56,433 nt of DNA from Cellulophaga sp. BC115SP (lineage in GTDB: Bacteria > Bacteroidota > Bacteroidia > Cytophagales > Spirosomataceae). The stretch covers positions 1-56,433 of the forward strand of contig NZ_JAAALB010000041.1 of NCBI RefSeq assembly GCF_009905545.1. The letters run 5' to 3'. The notes under the pieces are model-generated. The model saw only the letters and a list, made by a program, of their open reading frames with translations. It was not told the origin of the DNA and searched no databases. Shown piece after piece: positions 8,098 to 17,774 of the stretch (position 1 is its first letter; every line of letters begins with the position of its first letter). The translations under genes and the position numbers were made by a program.

Positions 8098-11055
8098 TCA
8101 AATAGGCAAATCAATCAAGAATAGACTCCCCGACATTGGGTCGCTTTGGATACTTAATTTTCCTTGGTATTTATTGACTCTTTCTTTGATATTTTGGATG
8201 CCATTTCTATCAGTTTTTTGATCGGGGTCGAACCCAATTCCATTATCTTGAATCGAAAGAATAATTGATTTTTTCTGAATCATAATCTTTATACTCGCTT
8301 CGGAACATTGACTATGCTTGGCGATATTATTGACGGTTTCTTTAAAAATCAAATAGATGTCATGCCGTTTTTCCATAGGTAAGGCAATACCGCTCAAATC
8401 CTCTGGAAGTTGTAATTGATAGTTGATATTTTTAGCCTCAAACAATTCGCTGGCATAGCGTGTCATGCGAGAAAGTACATTTTCCAAACTATCATTTTGA
8501 GGTTTGATACTCCATACAATATCATCTAAAGCCTCAGAAATCTTTTTGGCATCCTCTGAGATTCTCTCAACAAAGCCTTTATTTTCAGGTTGTTCAACTA
8601 ATCTTTGCTTGAGGATATTACTGATGATATTGATACCGCTGATGGTAGAGCCGACTTCATCGTGCAAATCCGCTGAAATCCTATTTCTCACGGTATATAT
8701 CTCTTTAATTTGCTTGATTCGGTACAAATAAAGGCTATAGACAGCTACAAGCACTAGCAACCCTACCAATAGCTGAAACCACCAAGTTTGGTAAAAATGC
8801 GGTTGGATTTCAAAATCAATCGACAACGGAACACTCGCCCAATTCCCCTGACTATCCCCTTGTTGCACCAATAATTCATATTGTTTGGGAGATAAATTAG
8901 AAAAGCTTATCATTTCTGCGTTTCCATTATCAATCCAATTGTCGTGAATATCTACCAGTTTAAAACGAATATGATTTTGCGAAGCTGATTTAAAATTTAA
9001 AGGACTTAGCCTAATTGTCAGATTGTTCTGTTGGGGTTCAAACAACAGCGATTTATGGGTATTTACTAAGGTTGTATCGCCCAGTATTTCGATCGTAGAG
9101 ATTTTCAAATTTGATTTTATCTGCTTCTGCTGAAGCCTTTCCAACTGCAAAATATTAAACTGATTGGTAAACCCCAGCCATAGCTGATTGGCTTGATTTA
9201 GGCTGTAGCCATATACCACATCATTCTCGGTCAAGCCATCTTTTTCAGAAAAGTAAGACACTTGATTTTGTTTTCCAACCGAGCAAACCCCTTCGGTAGT
9301 ACCCATCCATATGGTGCCCTTTTTGTCCAACACAATCGAGTTACAGTTTCCTCCTTTTAGTTTTAAATTTCCTGAGGCTCCTGTTCTAATGATTTTACCC
9401 GTTGTAGTATTAAGCACATTAAAGCCGCCATATCCCGAAATAGCGATCGTATTTGGCTCATGATAAGCTAGACTCAAATAGTAATCAGTAACAAAATCGG
9501 TATGTTTATTCTGGTTTTCAGCTAATACAAACTGCTTCTTTTTTATGTCAAAATGGGCAATACCAAAACCTTTGGGAAACCATGCAGAAAACCATAGATT
9601 TCCCTCTTTCGTCTCGAGAATATCGGTAAATACATTTTGCTGAAAAAAGTTTTGATAAGGTAACTCTTTCCAAGGCTGTAGTCGCTGATGAGTACGCCAA
9701 TCATACACTTGAATCGCTCCTGACTCAGGCAAACACCAAAGTTGATTTTGCCTAGTCAGGCATACCTTTTTGATATTGGTAGTAAAAGAAATAAGCTTTT
9801 CCCATGATTTCTTGGCAAGATTTAATCTAAAAATAGCCTTTTGAGTACATGCTAAAAGATTCCCTGAAACATCTTTTAACAACTGATTGACAGGAACCCC
9901 ATCAGGTATCGCAAATAATTGAAAATCATTAGTATGCTCATTCCATGATAATACTCCTGTATGGGAAAGTCCTAGCCAATTTCGTTCGGTATTTTCATGA
10001 AAAAAGCAGGTTACCTTTACGGGAAATGCCACCAATTTTTTGGGTAAATCTACCTGCAAAAGCGTCGCATCTACCGCAAAATCATGCTTAAGAAGTCCTA
10101 CTGAAGAAGCTAACCAAGTAATTTGATTTTGGGTATCTAAATAACAATCTTTCATGGCAATACCTTCTTCTCGTAGATTTGAAAAATCTACAAACGCTCG
10201 CTGTTGTGCATCAAAAAGGTATAACGAGCGATCGGTGCCAAGCCAAAAATGAGATGGCAAGTGAGCAGGTTTAAGAAACACAGAAACGTCAGTCTTCGAG
10301 GGAAGCTTTACATAAGAACTGATATGCTTTTTAGAAATTTCGAGTAAAAAAACACCTCCATTTGCTGTAGTAAAAAGGGTTGAATCTTTACTCAAAAATG
10401 CAATATCGCTTACAGATTGGTTTTTCAAAACTTTCCACAAACGCTTCGTTTGTGAGTCATAGCACTGAATTCCCCACTGATTAGCTACCCAAACACGCCC
10501 TTGGGAATCTTCTGTAAACCGACTTTTAAAAATATTGAATTGATAACTTGACGTAATTCGGAAGACTTTTAAATGCTTGGTTTTAGGTTCAAAACACTTG
10601 ATATTGTTAAAATCATTAGACCAAATTTGCCCTTGACTATCTGCAAAGACATTTTCATAATGATCATTTTCGGGATAGGCATCGTGCAAATCAGACGAAA
10701 TTTCTTTTTGAATTTTTAAGCTTTTTTCGTCAATACTAAAAAGTCCGTTGATGTTGGCAAACCAGATTTTCCCTTTGTGGTCAGAGAACAAGCCAAAGAG
10801 CATTTCGGATTGAGGAAAATGAGTAAAATGATAGCCATCGTAACGACTAATACTTTGTTTGAAGCCTAACCACAAAAACCCCTGAGCATCTTTGGTAATA
10901 AACTGTACTTCTTTGGACAACAGTCCTTCCTTGATTCCGAGTCGCTCGAAATTAATCCCAGAGTGTTGAGATAACAATCGTTGAGTTGGAATAAGGATTA
11001 ATAGCAAAAAAATACAATATAATTTCCTAAGCATATTGAGTAAGGTATTTATCAA
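8098..11055 (-). CDS. Two-component propeller sensor histidine kinase (HisKA_3 type)
   Basis: A 985-residue inner-membrane sensor. After a signal-like N-terminus (LYCIFLLLILIPTQRLLS) come repeated two-component-regulator propeller blades to about residue 640 (recurring patterns such as GNLWFSAW and GTIWMGTTEGV). A Y_Y_Y domain (~660-750), one transmembrane segment (~757-780), a HisKA_3 dimerisation helix with phospho-acceptor His798 (SADLHDEVGS) and a C-terminal HATPase_c (NNIAKHS, DNGIGFD, GIQNIKERV) follow. It belongs to the NarX/LytS-like subclass and lacks the receiver plus AraC output of hybrid sensors. No response regulator is adjacent, so it is an orphan. The propeller suggests a periplasmic ligand, possibly a glycan. 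Confidence 0.9.
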   Translation of the reverse strand: MINTLLNMLRKLYCIFLLLILIPTQRLLSQHSGINFERLGIKEGLLSKEVQFITKDAQGFLWLGFKQSISRYDGYHFTHFPQSEMLFGLFSDHKGKIWFANINGLFSIDEKSLKIQKEISSDLHDAYPENDHYENVFADSQGQIWSNDFNNIKCFEPKTKHLKVFRITSSYQFNIFKSRFTEDSQGRVWVANQWGIQCYDSQTKRLWKVLKNQSVSDIAFLSKDSTLFTTANGGVFLLEISKKHISSYVKLPSKTDVSVFLKPAHLPSHFWLGTDRSLYLFDAQQRAFVDFSNLREEGIAMKDCYLDTQNQITWLASSVGLLKHDFAVDATLLQVDLPKKLVAFPVKVTCFFHENTERNWLGLSHTGVLSWNEHTNDFQLFAIPDGVPVNQLLKDVSGNLLACTQKAIFRLNLAKKSWEKLISFTTNIKKVCLTRQNQLWCLPESGAIQVYDWRTHQRLQPWKELPYQNFFQQNVFTDILETKEGNLWFSAWFPKGFGIAHFDIKKKQFVLAENQNKHTDFVTDYYLSLAYHEPNTIAISGYGGFNVLNTTTGKIIRTGASGNLKLKGGNCNSIVLDKKGTIWMGTTEGVCSVGKQNQVSYFSEKDGLTENDVVYGYSLNQANQLWLGFTNQFNILQLERLQQKQIKSNLKISTIEILGDTTLVNTHKSLLFEPQQNNLTIRLSPLNFKSASQNHIRFKLVDIHDNWIDNGNAEMISFSNLSPKQYELLVQQGDSQGNWASVPLSIDFEIQPHFYQTWWFQLLVGLLVLVAVYSLYLYRIKQIKEIYTVRNRISADLHDEVGSTISGINIISNILKQRLVEQPENKGFVERISEDAKKISEALDDIVWSIKPQNDSLENVLSRMTRYASELFEAKNINYQLQLPEDLSGIALPMEKRHDIYLIFKETVNNIAKHSQCSEASIKIMIQKKSIILSIQDNGIGFDPDQKTDRNGIQNIKERVNKYQGKLSIQSDPMSGSLFLIDLPI

Positions 11056-11331
11056 ATCAATACAAATGGCGTTGTGGCAATACTATTCTGGTTAACAGCT
11101 TGTTATCTGCGTAATCATCATGTGACAAAGAATTCGATTTTTGAGAACACTTCCAAAGCTTATCTCTCTTTTTGTCTTAAATTTTGAGTAAATGGAGTTT
11201 TAGAGTTATTTAAGCCCTAAATTCACTTTTAAATAATAGGCTTAGACCATTATTTTTCTCGAAACTTCAAGCAATTTCATCTATATTTAGGGCATAAATT
11301 TCTGACCATAAAACAATCCTTTTTTACAATT

Positions 11332-11781
11332 ATGTCTGATAGAACCATTGCCACACGCAAACGTATTGCGCTCATTGCACATGACAACAAGAAAGCTGAA
11401 TTAATCGATTGGGTATATTACAATAGAGGAGTTTTGTCGCGCCATGAGTTGTTTGCTACAGGCACAACAGGAAAATTAATTGAAGAAGCCATAGACCGAC
11501 CAGTTAAAAAATTTTTGAGCGGACCACTCGGTGGCGATCAACAAATTGGAGCGTTGGTTGCTGAAGGTAAAATAGATGTATTAATCTTTTTCTGGGACCC
11601 AATGGCGTCTCAGCCTCATGACCCAGACATTAAAGCTCTTTTACGCTTAGGGGTTGTTTGGAATATTCCGATGGCATGTAATCGTGCGACCGCCGATTTT
11701 ATATTGACCTCTAACCTTATCGCCGAAACCTACGAATCTGTACAGACAGATTATTCGGGATATTTGAATAGAAAGGTTTAA
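11332..11781 (+). CDS. mgsA: Methylglyoxal synthase
   Basis: A 149-residue protein matching methylglyoxal synthase nearly end to end. It converts dihydroxyacetone phosphate to methylglyoxal and phosphate, bypassing lower glycolysis when phosphate is limiting. Visible motifs are HDNKKAELIDW, ATGTTGKL, SGPLGGDQQIGALV (Asp69 aligned with the catalytic Asp71 of the E. coli enzyme), FFWDP and PHDPDIKALLRL (His96 aligned with His98). It is a stand-alone gene with a likely promoter in the 275-base upstream gap and a bidirectional terminator after it. Confidence 0.96.
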   Translation: MSDRTIATRKRIALIAHDNKKAELIDWVYYNRGVLSRHELFATGTTGKLIEEAIDRPVKKFLSGPLGGDQQIGALVAEGKIDVLIFFWDPMASQPHDPDIKALLRLGVVWNIPMACNRATADFILTSNLIAETYESVQTDYSGYLNRKV

Positions 11782-11785
11782 GATA

Positions 11786-11830
11786 TATTCAAAACAGGGT
11801 GCGACTAATGTTACACCCTGTTTTGAATAT
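11786..11830. terminator. Bidirectional terminator between mgsA and the sugar dehydrogenase
   Basis: TATTCAAAACAGGGTG and CACCCTGTTTTGAATA form a 16-bp perfect stem with a 12-base loop, and A/T-rich flanks on both sides suit both converging genes. Confidence 0.8.
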
Positions 11831-11853
11831 AGTAATTTAAGTGAAATATGCTC

Positions 11854-13266
11854 TTATTCATTCATTGGGGTAATTTTCAAAACTTGGTCTGGTGCATTCA
11901 TCAGGAGATATAAAGCGCCGTCGGGTGCAAATTTTACATCTCTTATTCTCCCATAACCCTTCAAAAGAATTTCCTGCTCAAGAACTTTATCTCCTTCAAT
12001 TACCAGTCGTCTCAACTCTTGAAAAGCTAACGAGCCTACGATGAGATTTCCTCTCCATTTCGAAAACTTGGGTGAAAAAGCAAAATCTATCGCACTCACC
12101 GCAATAGAGGGAGTCCACTGGGTTAGGGGTTTTTCGATACCTTCTTTTTCGGATTTATCAGAAATAATTTTTCCACTATAATCTACGCCATAAGTCACCA
12201 ATGGCCAACCGTAATTAGCGCCATTCTTAATGATATTTAGTTCGTCACCACCTTTTGGTCCATGCTCGGTGGCATAAATACTATTTGTTTTGGGATGAAT
12301 TGTGATCCCCTGTGCATTACGATTTCCCCAAGAGTAAATCGCCGGAAGAAACTGACCATTCCCAACCAAAGGATTATCTTTGGGAATAGAGCCATCAGTA
12401 TTGATACGGAAGATTTTACCCGATGGTCGAGTCAAAATCTGAGAATCCTCTCCCCGATTCATATCTCCAATCGTAAAAAACAAATGTCCTTTTTTATCCA
12501 AAGCCAAACGGCTTCCCCAGCGGGTTCCTCCCTTCACTTGCAAAGAATCGTGTACCTGAAACAAGGTTTGTTCTTCCTGCCATTGATTCTCTTTAATTTT
12601 ACCACGCACAATTTTAGTCATTCCAGCAGCCTTCGCGTCCAAGCTATTTTCAGAATTATGGCTTAATGCTAAATAAACCCAACCATTTTTAGCATAATCT
12701 CGGTCGAGCGCAATATCCATATAGCCTCCTAATATACTTTGGGCATACGTTGGTGGCGTATTTTTTACGGAAGAATCACTCAATTTCCCATTTTTCATCC
12801 ATGTTAATTCACCTGATTTCTCTGAAATTAATGCGGTATTATGATCAACAAACTCGATTCCCCAAGGAGTATTGAGACCACTAGTAACCAAACGCTCAAC
12901 TTTAAGTTTATAATGTTTTGTTTCGACCATAAAACTTTCCTCATATTGTCGCTCTTTCTTTGGTTTTTGCTGAGCATTTACAATAAAATCGGCGATTGAT
13001 TCAATCTCTTTCGCATTTAGAGTATTTTCCCACTTAATCATTTCTGTAGTTGGAACTCCCTGCGTAATAGTTTTAATTAAAGAAGACTTGTCTCCTCCAT
13101 GTTTCCATGAATTTTTAATCAATGCTGGTGCCGAGCTTCCCTGGAGTTGCTCTCCATGGCAACCAGCACAATAGGTTTTATATAATTTTTCACCAGATTG
13201 TGCCCAGACTGGCAAAGTCAACAAACATAGTAAAACATTGATTAAAAAAAAGTTGAATAGTTTCAT
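11854..13266 (-). CDS. Cytochrome c fused to PQQ-type sugar dehydrogenase
   Basis: A 470-residue exported protein. A signal peptide (about 1-22, ending PVWAQ) is followed by a small class I cytochrome c domain with heme-binding CAGCH (Cys33, Cys36, His37) and a probable axial Met76. From about residue 105 to the end lies a glucose/sorbosone dehydrogenase-type propeller (GSDH, PF07995), visible as LNTPWGIEFVD, LGGYMDIALD, GNRNAQGITIHP, ATEHGPKGGDELN and YGWPLVTYG. The order heme-then-propeller implies oxidation of an aldose-like substrate in the periplasm, with electrons passed to the fused heme. It appears monocistronic. Cofactor and substrate are family-level inferences. Confidence 0.9.
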   Translation of the reverse strand: MKLFNFFLINVLLCLLTLPVWAQSGEKLYKTYCAGCHGEQLQGSSAPALIKNSWKHGGDKSSLIKTITQGVPTTEMIKWENTLNAKEIESIADFIVNAQQKPKKERQYEESFMVETKHYKLKVERLVTSGLNTPWGIEFVDHNTALISEKSGELTWMKNGKLSDSSVKNTPPTYAQSILGGYMDIALDRDYAKNGWVYLALSHNSENSLDAKAAGMTKIVRGKIKENQWQEEQTLFQVHDSLQVKGGTRWGSRLALDKKGHLFFTIGDMNRGEDSQILTRPSGKIFRINTDGSIPKDNPLVGNGQFLPAIYSWGNRNAQGITIHPKTNSIYATEHGPKGGDELNIIKNGANYGWPLVTYGVDYSGKIISDKSEKEGIEKPLTQWTPSIAVSAIDFAFSPKFSKWRGNLIVGSLAFQELRRLVIEGDKVLEQEILLKGYGRIRDVKFAPDGALYLLMNAPDQVLKITPMNE

Positions 13267-13448
13267 TAGAAAAAGCGGTTTAGTTCAAAGGGCTAATCTA
13301 TATAATTTAGAAAACATTCTTTTGATAGGACTTTCAACTTGATACGAATTGCATAAAGTTTGAATAATTAGTACAAACCGATTGAATTTACCTCAAAATA
13401 AAAATGAGTCACCCCAAATTTTAGAATTAGGGTTATTTTCCAATTTTT

Positions 13449-13494
13449 ATCAAAAAAAGCGCTCGAAAAACAATTTTCGAGCGCTTTTTTTGAT
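13449..13494. repeat. Dispersed hairpin repeat, GCGCTCGAAAA variant
   Basis: A 21-bp perfect stem around a 4-base loop, with A-run/T-run outer ends and a GCGCTCGAAAA core. The same plan (TCAAAAAAGCGGTCGGAAAA) recurs at 20733 and 44828. It looks like a bidirectional terminator but is found as a dispersed family, so it may be a REP-like repeat. Confidence 0.75.
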
Positions 13495-13499
13495 ACTGA

Positions 13500-13640
13500 A
13501 ACTGTTTAAACTTTCGTAAAACTGCTTGCGTCAGCAATGAATTTATACTGTTTGAGCGAAGCGAGGTGGGACGCCACTCCGATTATAAATTCTTGATTTT
13601 TTTGTGGCCGCCGCTGCGGTTACTTTTTGTATCAAGGTGC
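13500..13640. repeat. Intergenic repeat with CCGCCGCNGCGGTTACTTTTTGT core
   Basis: This stretch holds AAACTGTTTAAACTTTC, TTTGAGCGAAGCGAG, an inverted GAATTTATA/TATAAATTC pair and a GC-rich CGCCGCTGCGGTTACTTTTT box. Parts of it recur near 30577-30727 (TTTGAGCGCAACG, CGCCGCAGCGGTTACTTTTT, GAAAGTTTAAACAG). No coding region is supported across 13267-13735. Confidence 0.55.
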
Positions 13641-13735
13641 TGTGTTAACAAACAAGTTCATTTGATTAAATATTTTTATAAATTGCATTACCAAAGCAGG
13701 AATTTATTTCCATGCACTTTAGGCGGAGCAATTTA

Positions 13736-14820
13736 TTATTGACTCCGCCTTATTTTTTGAGTCTCATTACGTTCTTTGTCATATTGGTAATTTTCATCAT
13801 AAGGTATATTGTTCTTGTATATAGTATAAATCAAGACAAGCATCTTTCTTTGTACAGCTACATTCCCTTTCATTTTTATGGCTGTTCTTTCGGTGATTTT
13901 TTCATAGGTGCTTTTCATTTTAGTATTGAATCTGCTTGCGGTTGTAGCTGGGAAAAATAGCGCTTTTCTAATATTTTTATTCCCTTTTTTAGAGATCCTA
14001 GTTTTAGATTCGGCGTTCCCAGATTGTTTTCTTACTACATCATATCCTGCATAACTAATAAGTTGGGCTTTATTATTAAATAAGGCAAATCCATTAGTTT
14101 CAGCAATGATAACGATAGCAGAGAGCAACCCTACATCTTTAATGGAACAGACATTGGATACTCGTTTTGCTAAGTCTTGATCTTTTTCAACGATGTTTTG
14201 AATTTCTTTTTCAATCTCTTGAATTTGTGCTTTGATAAAAATTAACCTACTTTCTAATCTCTTTAAGATGCTTTCTTCAGGTTTATAAGTGTGTTTCCAA
14301 GCATGAGATTGATTTTTAACGGTAGTCTGTTCTGCTTGAAGCATCATTCTTTCTCGACACAGATGTTTCAAAAGTCGCATTTGAGTGCTGCCAGGTTGCC
14401 ATAGTTTAAGTTTTCTTTCAAGACCCATTTGAGCGATGGCTTGTGCATCGATATCATCTGTCTTTGACTTAATATTATGGCTTTGCATAAAGAATTTGAC
14501 ATTCTTTGCTAATTGAACGCTCACAGATTGATTTCTTTCTAATAAATCAAATGCCAGCGATTCGTAATAAATCCCAGACTAGGCGTCCCCGTAGCTTCCA
14601 TTACATAGATTAGTGGAAGTTCAGAGCTTGTGAACTTTGTGACCCATTCCTGTAAGGTTTTAAAGCCTGCAGGCGTATTACTGATTTTTTTAGTACTTTT
14701 TACAACAATTTCATCGCTTGAAGTCTTGTGACTAATGCAAGCAACAAAACTATCCTTACTGATGTCAATTCCCACACATTGACGTGAAATAGATGGATTA
14801 CTAATTACATTTTTGCTCAT
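13736..14820 (-). pseudogene. IS110 family transposase, frame broken by a 14-nt insertion
   Basis: The first part (14539-14820) is the DEDD/RuvC-like N-terminus (CVGIDISKDSFVACI, YVMEATG). The second part (13736-14524) has the coiled middle (KTDDIDAQAIAQ) and the Transposase_20 C-terminal domain (IKDVGLLSAIVIIAETNGF, ISYAGYDVV, RISKKGNKNIRKALF). Between them the frame shifts at a 14-nt GC-rich insert at 14577-14590. Removing exactly those 14 bases gives EATGIYYESLAFDLLERNQSV, joining both parts in one frame. The element was therefore a full-length IS110-type recombinase of about 355 residues, inactivated (or recoded) by that insert. No terminal inverted repeats were seen, as is usual for IS110. 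Confidence 0.92.
14577..14590 (-). repeat. 14-nt insert GGGGACGCCTAGTC in IS110 transposase
   Basis: On the coding strand the insert GGGGACGCCTAGTC splits an ACT codon (gctac|insert|tgggattt). Deletion restores Ala-Thr-Gly-Ile-Tyr-Tyr. It differs from the IS630 inserts (35207, 36326) at one base. Confidence 0.85.
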
Positions 14821-14824
14821 GGTC

Positions 14825-15050
14825 TTAGATAGATAAAATTGTCTTTTCTCGTCCTATACAAGCTTACCACCATTTTGGTGATGCTTAAGGTGCTGTTGTG
14901 ACTCTTAGCAATGAGTGATGGGGAATCCCTTGAAATGTACATATCCAAATGGATTGTTTAGACAAAAATCTCCTCTCATCACACAAATGCTAATTTCGGA
15001 ATTTAATCTATTTGAACATGAATTTTAGTAAAACAAACATACGAGACAAA
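14825..15050 (-). ncRNA. Candidate IS110 bridge RNA region
   Basis: The ~230 non-coding bases upstream of the IS110 transposase correspond to the left end, where IS110-group elements are known to encode their bridge RNA. Small hairpin-forming stretches are visible (CACCATTTTGGTG near 14869; GGGGAATCCC near 14919). The location follows family knowledge. RNA boundaries, the target- and donor-binding loops and expression are not established. The rest of the gap up to 15246 holds one dispersed repeat and no gene. Confidence 0.35.
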
Positions 15051-15133
15051 AAGTAAGATGAAGAATTAATCAATAAAATATGTCTTTTGAAAAGTTTAAG
15101 CAGCTTCACTATAATGTCTGATACGTCAGCCTT

Positions 15134-15157
15134 AGACGCAAGACATTGCGTCTCTAC
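15134..15157. repeat. Dispersed AGACGCAA-N-TTGCGTCT palindrome
   Basis: AGACGCAAGACATTGCGTCT followed by CTAC. Near-identical copies lie at 20690, 20856 and (decayed) 44901, two loci of which also carry the long hairpin repeat. Confidence 0.7.
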
Positions 15158-15246
15158 TGGTAGAATATAGATTTTTAAGATAATCATTCACTCAATCGCA
15201 ATTCACTAAATTAGAGATGAATCATGCGTGAATAAATAACAAACTT

Positions 15247-15711
15247 TTAATTCATCGAACTTCCCAAAAGTACTCTCAAATAATGCTCTAGGCGCTCAAT
15301 ATTTTGTTTTTGTCCTTCATCGGCCTTATGTGCTTTTACCACAATGTCGTACATTTCTGGAGTATCGAACAACATTGACCAGTCAATTTGGGTTTCGTCT
15401 CCTTTTTCCTCAAAAAATACGGTTGTCGTAAAATGAGGGTTAAAATGTTCGAATACAATTTTATGATAAGGAATGATTTCCAAATAGATACTTCGATTGG
15501 GATAATTTTTCCCATCTGGACCATGCATAGTCATTTTCCATTCGCCTTCTTCCTGCACATCCATCACATGAATCGTAGACGTAAATCCAGCGGGTCCCCA
15601 CCAGTTAACTATATGTTTGGGCTCAGTCCAGACTTTCCAAAGCAATTCGATCGGAGCATCGAAGGTTGTGATAGTTCGGAGCTCTTTGATACTAGTAGTA
15701 TTCATTTTCAT
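15247..15711 (-). CDS. AHSA1/SRPBCC domain protein
   Basis: About 154 residues from the chosen ATG (MKMNTTSIKELRTITTFDAP). A longer frame to 15777 adds 22 residues that do not match the family. The core shows the activator-of-Hsp90-homologue 1 / SRPBCC pattern: FDAPIELLWKVWTEPKHIVNWWGPAGFTST, then GEWKMTMHGPDG and YHKIVFEH. Such proteins bind small hydrophobic ligands or act as stress-related effectors. It is cytoplasmic and appears monocistronic. Function beyond the fold is unknown. Confidence 0.85.
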   Translation of the reverse strand: MKMNTTSIKELRTITTFDAPIELLWKVWTEPKHIVNWWGPAGFTSTIHVMDVQEEGEWKMTMHGPDGKNYPNRSIYLEIIPYHKIVFEHFNPHFTTTVFFEEKGDETQIDWSMLFDTPEMYDIVVKAHKADEGQKQNIERLEHYLRVLLGSSMN

Positions 15712-15807
15712 AAAGGGTTTAGCATTATCGTAGCTAAAAATAACCGAAATTTGACTAATACCAAAGTAATATAGCACTTTATCGATATTCTTTTAGGTTT
15801 GTAACAA

Positions 15808-16974
15808 TCAATGTCCTTTTGTTACTTCATCAAAAACTTTACAAAAATTTGCTCCTCCTATCTTGATAATTTCGGGTTCTGTCAAGCCGAGTTTTAATAA
15901 TTCTTCTACTACGGTATAGAAATACCCCGAATGCTGAGATTCCCATATTTCATTGGTACGCTCGCCAAAACGTTTTGACTGATTGTTATTATTATTCTGA
16001 CGATTTTGGTTAGCATTGGGAGAACGATAAGCGGGAGTCAATTTGGTATCTGTTCCCAAACACACATGGTTAACCCCTACTACATCTACCATTGCCTTGA
16101 TATTTTGTGCATAAGCAACTGGCGAGTCCGTTAAATGTCGCCAAACTCCAATTAAACCTCCCGCATTAGCCACAATTTTGGCTTGCTCTTGACTAATCAA
16201 ACGTGGCATCATCATTTTCGCCATACTAGGATTTTGTCCCAATTGCGTATTCAAACTCGTGTGTGATACCACCATAGGTTTGCTCGAAAGTTTGAGAGCA
16301 TCGTTAATGGCAGCATCGCTACAATGCGTTAAATCAATCAAAATCCCTAATCTATTGCATTCTTTGACAACTTCCTTTCCAAAATCCGACAATCCATTAA
16401 ATTTAGGAGGATTAGTATAAATATCGCCCAAAGGCACCGAGGCATCATTGTCGTGTAAAAGTCCTAATTGTCTTAGTCCTCGTTGATAAGCGATGCCTAA
16501 GCGTTCTATTTTACCTTCTAAAAAATGCCCTCCTTCTACCGATTGAATTACGATTGGAGTACCAGCCTTGTGAGCTTTCTTAAGGTCTGAAAGGTTGTAT
16601 GCTCTCTTAATCTGATTGCTTTCCAACATTTTATCCATGGCATCCAATCCATTCATAAAACGCTCGTAGGCTTCTCCTTCGTAGGTAAGTTTTTGGTAGT
16701 CTACCGCAAAAGTCATACAAATAGCAGAAAGCCCTGATTTTTTCATTTCCTCTTTTAACGCTACCTCAGGACCAGGCAACTCCTCTTTTTTGAGAGGAAC
16801 GTCTATGTGATTATGCGTGTCTATCGCAATAGTTTTATTGACGATAGCGACTATACGAGGATCTGTTTCATCGATGGCAAATGAACGTAAAGGTTTGAAT
16901 AACATAATACCACCTATACCAGAGATAGCTGTCAAAAAATGTCTTCTTGTAAAAGCGTTTCGGATTTCTTTCAT
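15808..16974 (-). CDS. Membrane dipeptidase family (peptidase M19), Tat-exported
   Basis: A 388-residue protein with a twin-arginine leader (TRRHFLTAISGIGGIMLF). The M19 renal-dipeptidase zinc site is visible in order: DTHNHID (His-x-His/Asp), SVEGGHFLEG (bridging Glu), LTHCSD and VVSHTS (His ligands) and GTDTK (Asp). A short Asn/Gln-rich insert (PNANQNRQNNNNNQSKRFGE) interrupts the C-terminal part. The expected activity is hydrolysis of dipeptides, often containing D-residues, in the periplasm. It is monocistronic. Confidence 0.92.
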   Translation of the reverse strand: MKEIRNAFTRRHFLTAISGIGGIMLFKPLRSFAIDETDPRIVAIVNKTIAIDTHNHIDVPLKKEELPGPEVALKEEMKKSGLSAICMTFAVDYQKLTYEGEAYERFMNGLDAMDKMLESNQIKRAYNLSDLKKAHKAGTPIVIQSVEGGHFLEGKIERLGIAYQRGLRQLGLLHDNDASVPLGDIYTNPPKFNGLSDFGKEVVKECNRLGILIDLTHCSDAAINDALKLSSKPMVVSHTSLNTQLGQNPSMAKMMMPRLISQEQAKIVANAGGLIGVWRHLTDSPVAYAQNIKAMVDVVGVNHVCLGTDTKLTPAYRSPNANQNRQNNNNNQSKRFGERTNEIWESQHSGYFYTVVEELLKLGLTEPEIIKIGGANFCKVFDEVTKGH

Positions 16975-17224
16975 GATTTGATTGTCTGAATTGTTAGCAA
17001 TAATTAACTCGATAAAAGCTATCGATTGATTATTTTGACAAACACTTAGACAAGGATGTTGCTCAAATGTGAACGTATCTTGAAGGGAAACTACTTTTTT
17101 TCGACATACATAATCTACAGCGCCATCATCGGAGATTTTTTGACCCCGAAAAACTGGTTAATACAAAAAAGAAAGCACCAAGATATTGTAGTTATAATCC
17201 TTAATGCTTTCATATTTATTCCAT

Positions 17225-17704
17225 TTAGATTCGATTAATAATATCATTTGCAACAGCCTTGAGTTCAGCTATAGAAGTTTTTTCTGAAAATTCATTTACT
17301 TTGAGTCGAATCATTTCATTCTTTTTTCTTGCGATAATGAGACAAAAATTTTTGCCATCACTATGAAAAAATGCTTCCTCTCCCACGCCGCTCAATGTCT
17401 CATACCCACTTTGATGTTGGTTGCTTTTCTGGAATTCTGAATATAGTTTGATCGCCTCAGCTTCATTTTCATAACTATCAAACATAAAATATAAGGCCTT
17501 TTGTGGTCTATCAACTGTACTTGACTTGGTCAAAAACTTACATTTGTATTCATGACCACCATTCTTTGATGCACTTGAACTTTCGGAAAGCTCACAGGAT
17601 TCTCCCAAAATTCTTGTTGCTTCTTGTTGGGTTATTTTATGACCGCCAATAGCGGGAGCTACCAATGAAAAGATAGAGATTAATCCATATAGTATTATTT
17701 TCAT
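17225..17704 (-). CDS. Small exported protein, unknown family
   Basis: A 159-residue protein with a signal peptide (MKIILYGLISIFSLVAPAIG). The mature part has two Cys (CELSESSS, YKCKF), a helical KLYSEFQKSNQ segment and a central GVGEEAFFHSDGKNFCLIIARKKNEMIRLKV block that resembles small periplasmic or lipid-binding domains of Gram-negatives. I do not recognise the family. It sits alone between the dipeptidase and the AraC regulator. Confidence 0.7.
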   Translation of the reverse strand: MKIILYGLISIFSLVAPAIGGHKITQQEATRILGESCELSESSSASKNGGHEYKCKFLTKSSTVDRPQKALYFMFDSYENEAEAIKLYSEFQKSNQHQSGYETLSGVGEEAFFHSDGKNFCLIIARKKNEMIRLKVNEFSEKTSIAELKAVANDIINRI

Positions 17705-17774
17705 AGCTTGAATAAGTTTAAGTTTTTTCAGAGATGCTATTTTTACTTAAATGTTGCACATTTAAGCCTAAAAA

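Noticed and set aside
13555-13578. GGGACGCCACTCC in the intergenic repeat, as another copy of the 14-nt insert
   Set aside because: Only the GGGACGCC core matches; the second half differs and it is not in a gene, so I did not count it.
13712-13960. 82-residue plus-strand frame at the IS110 3' end
   Set aside because: Antisense of the transposase C-terminus.
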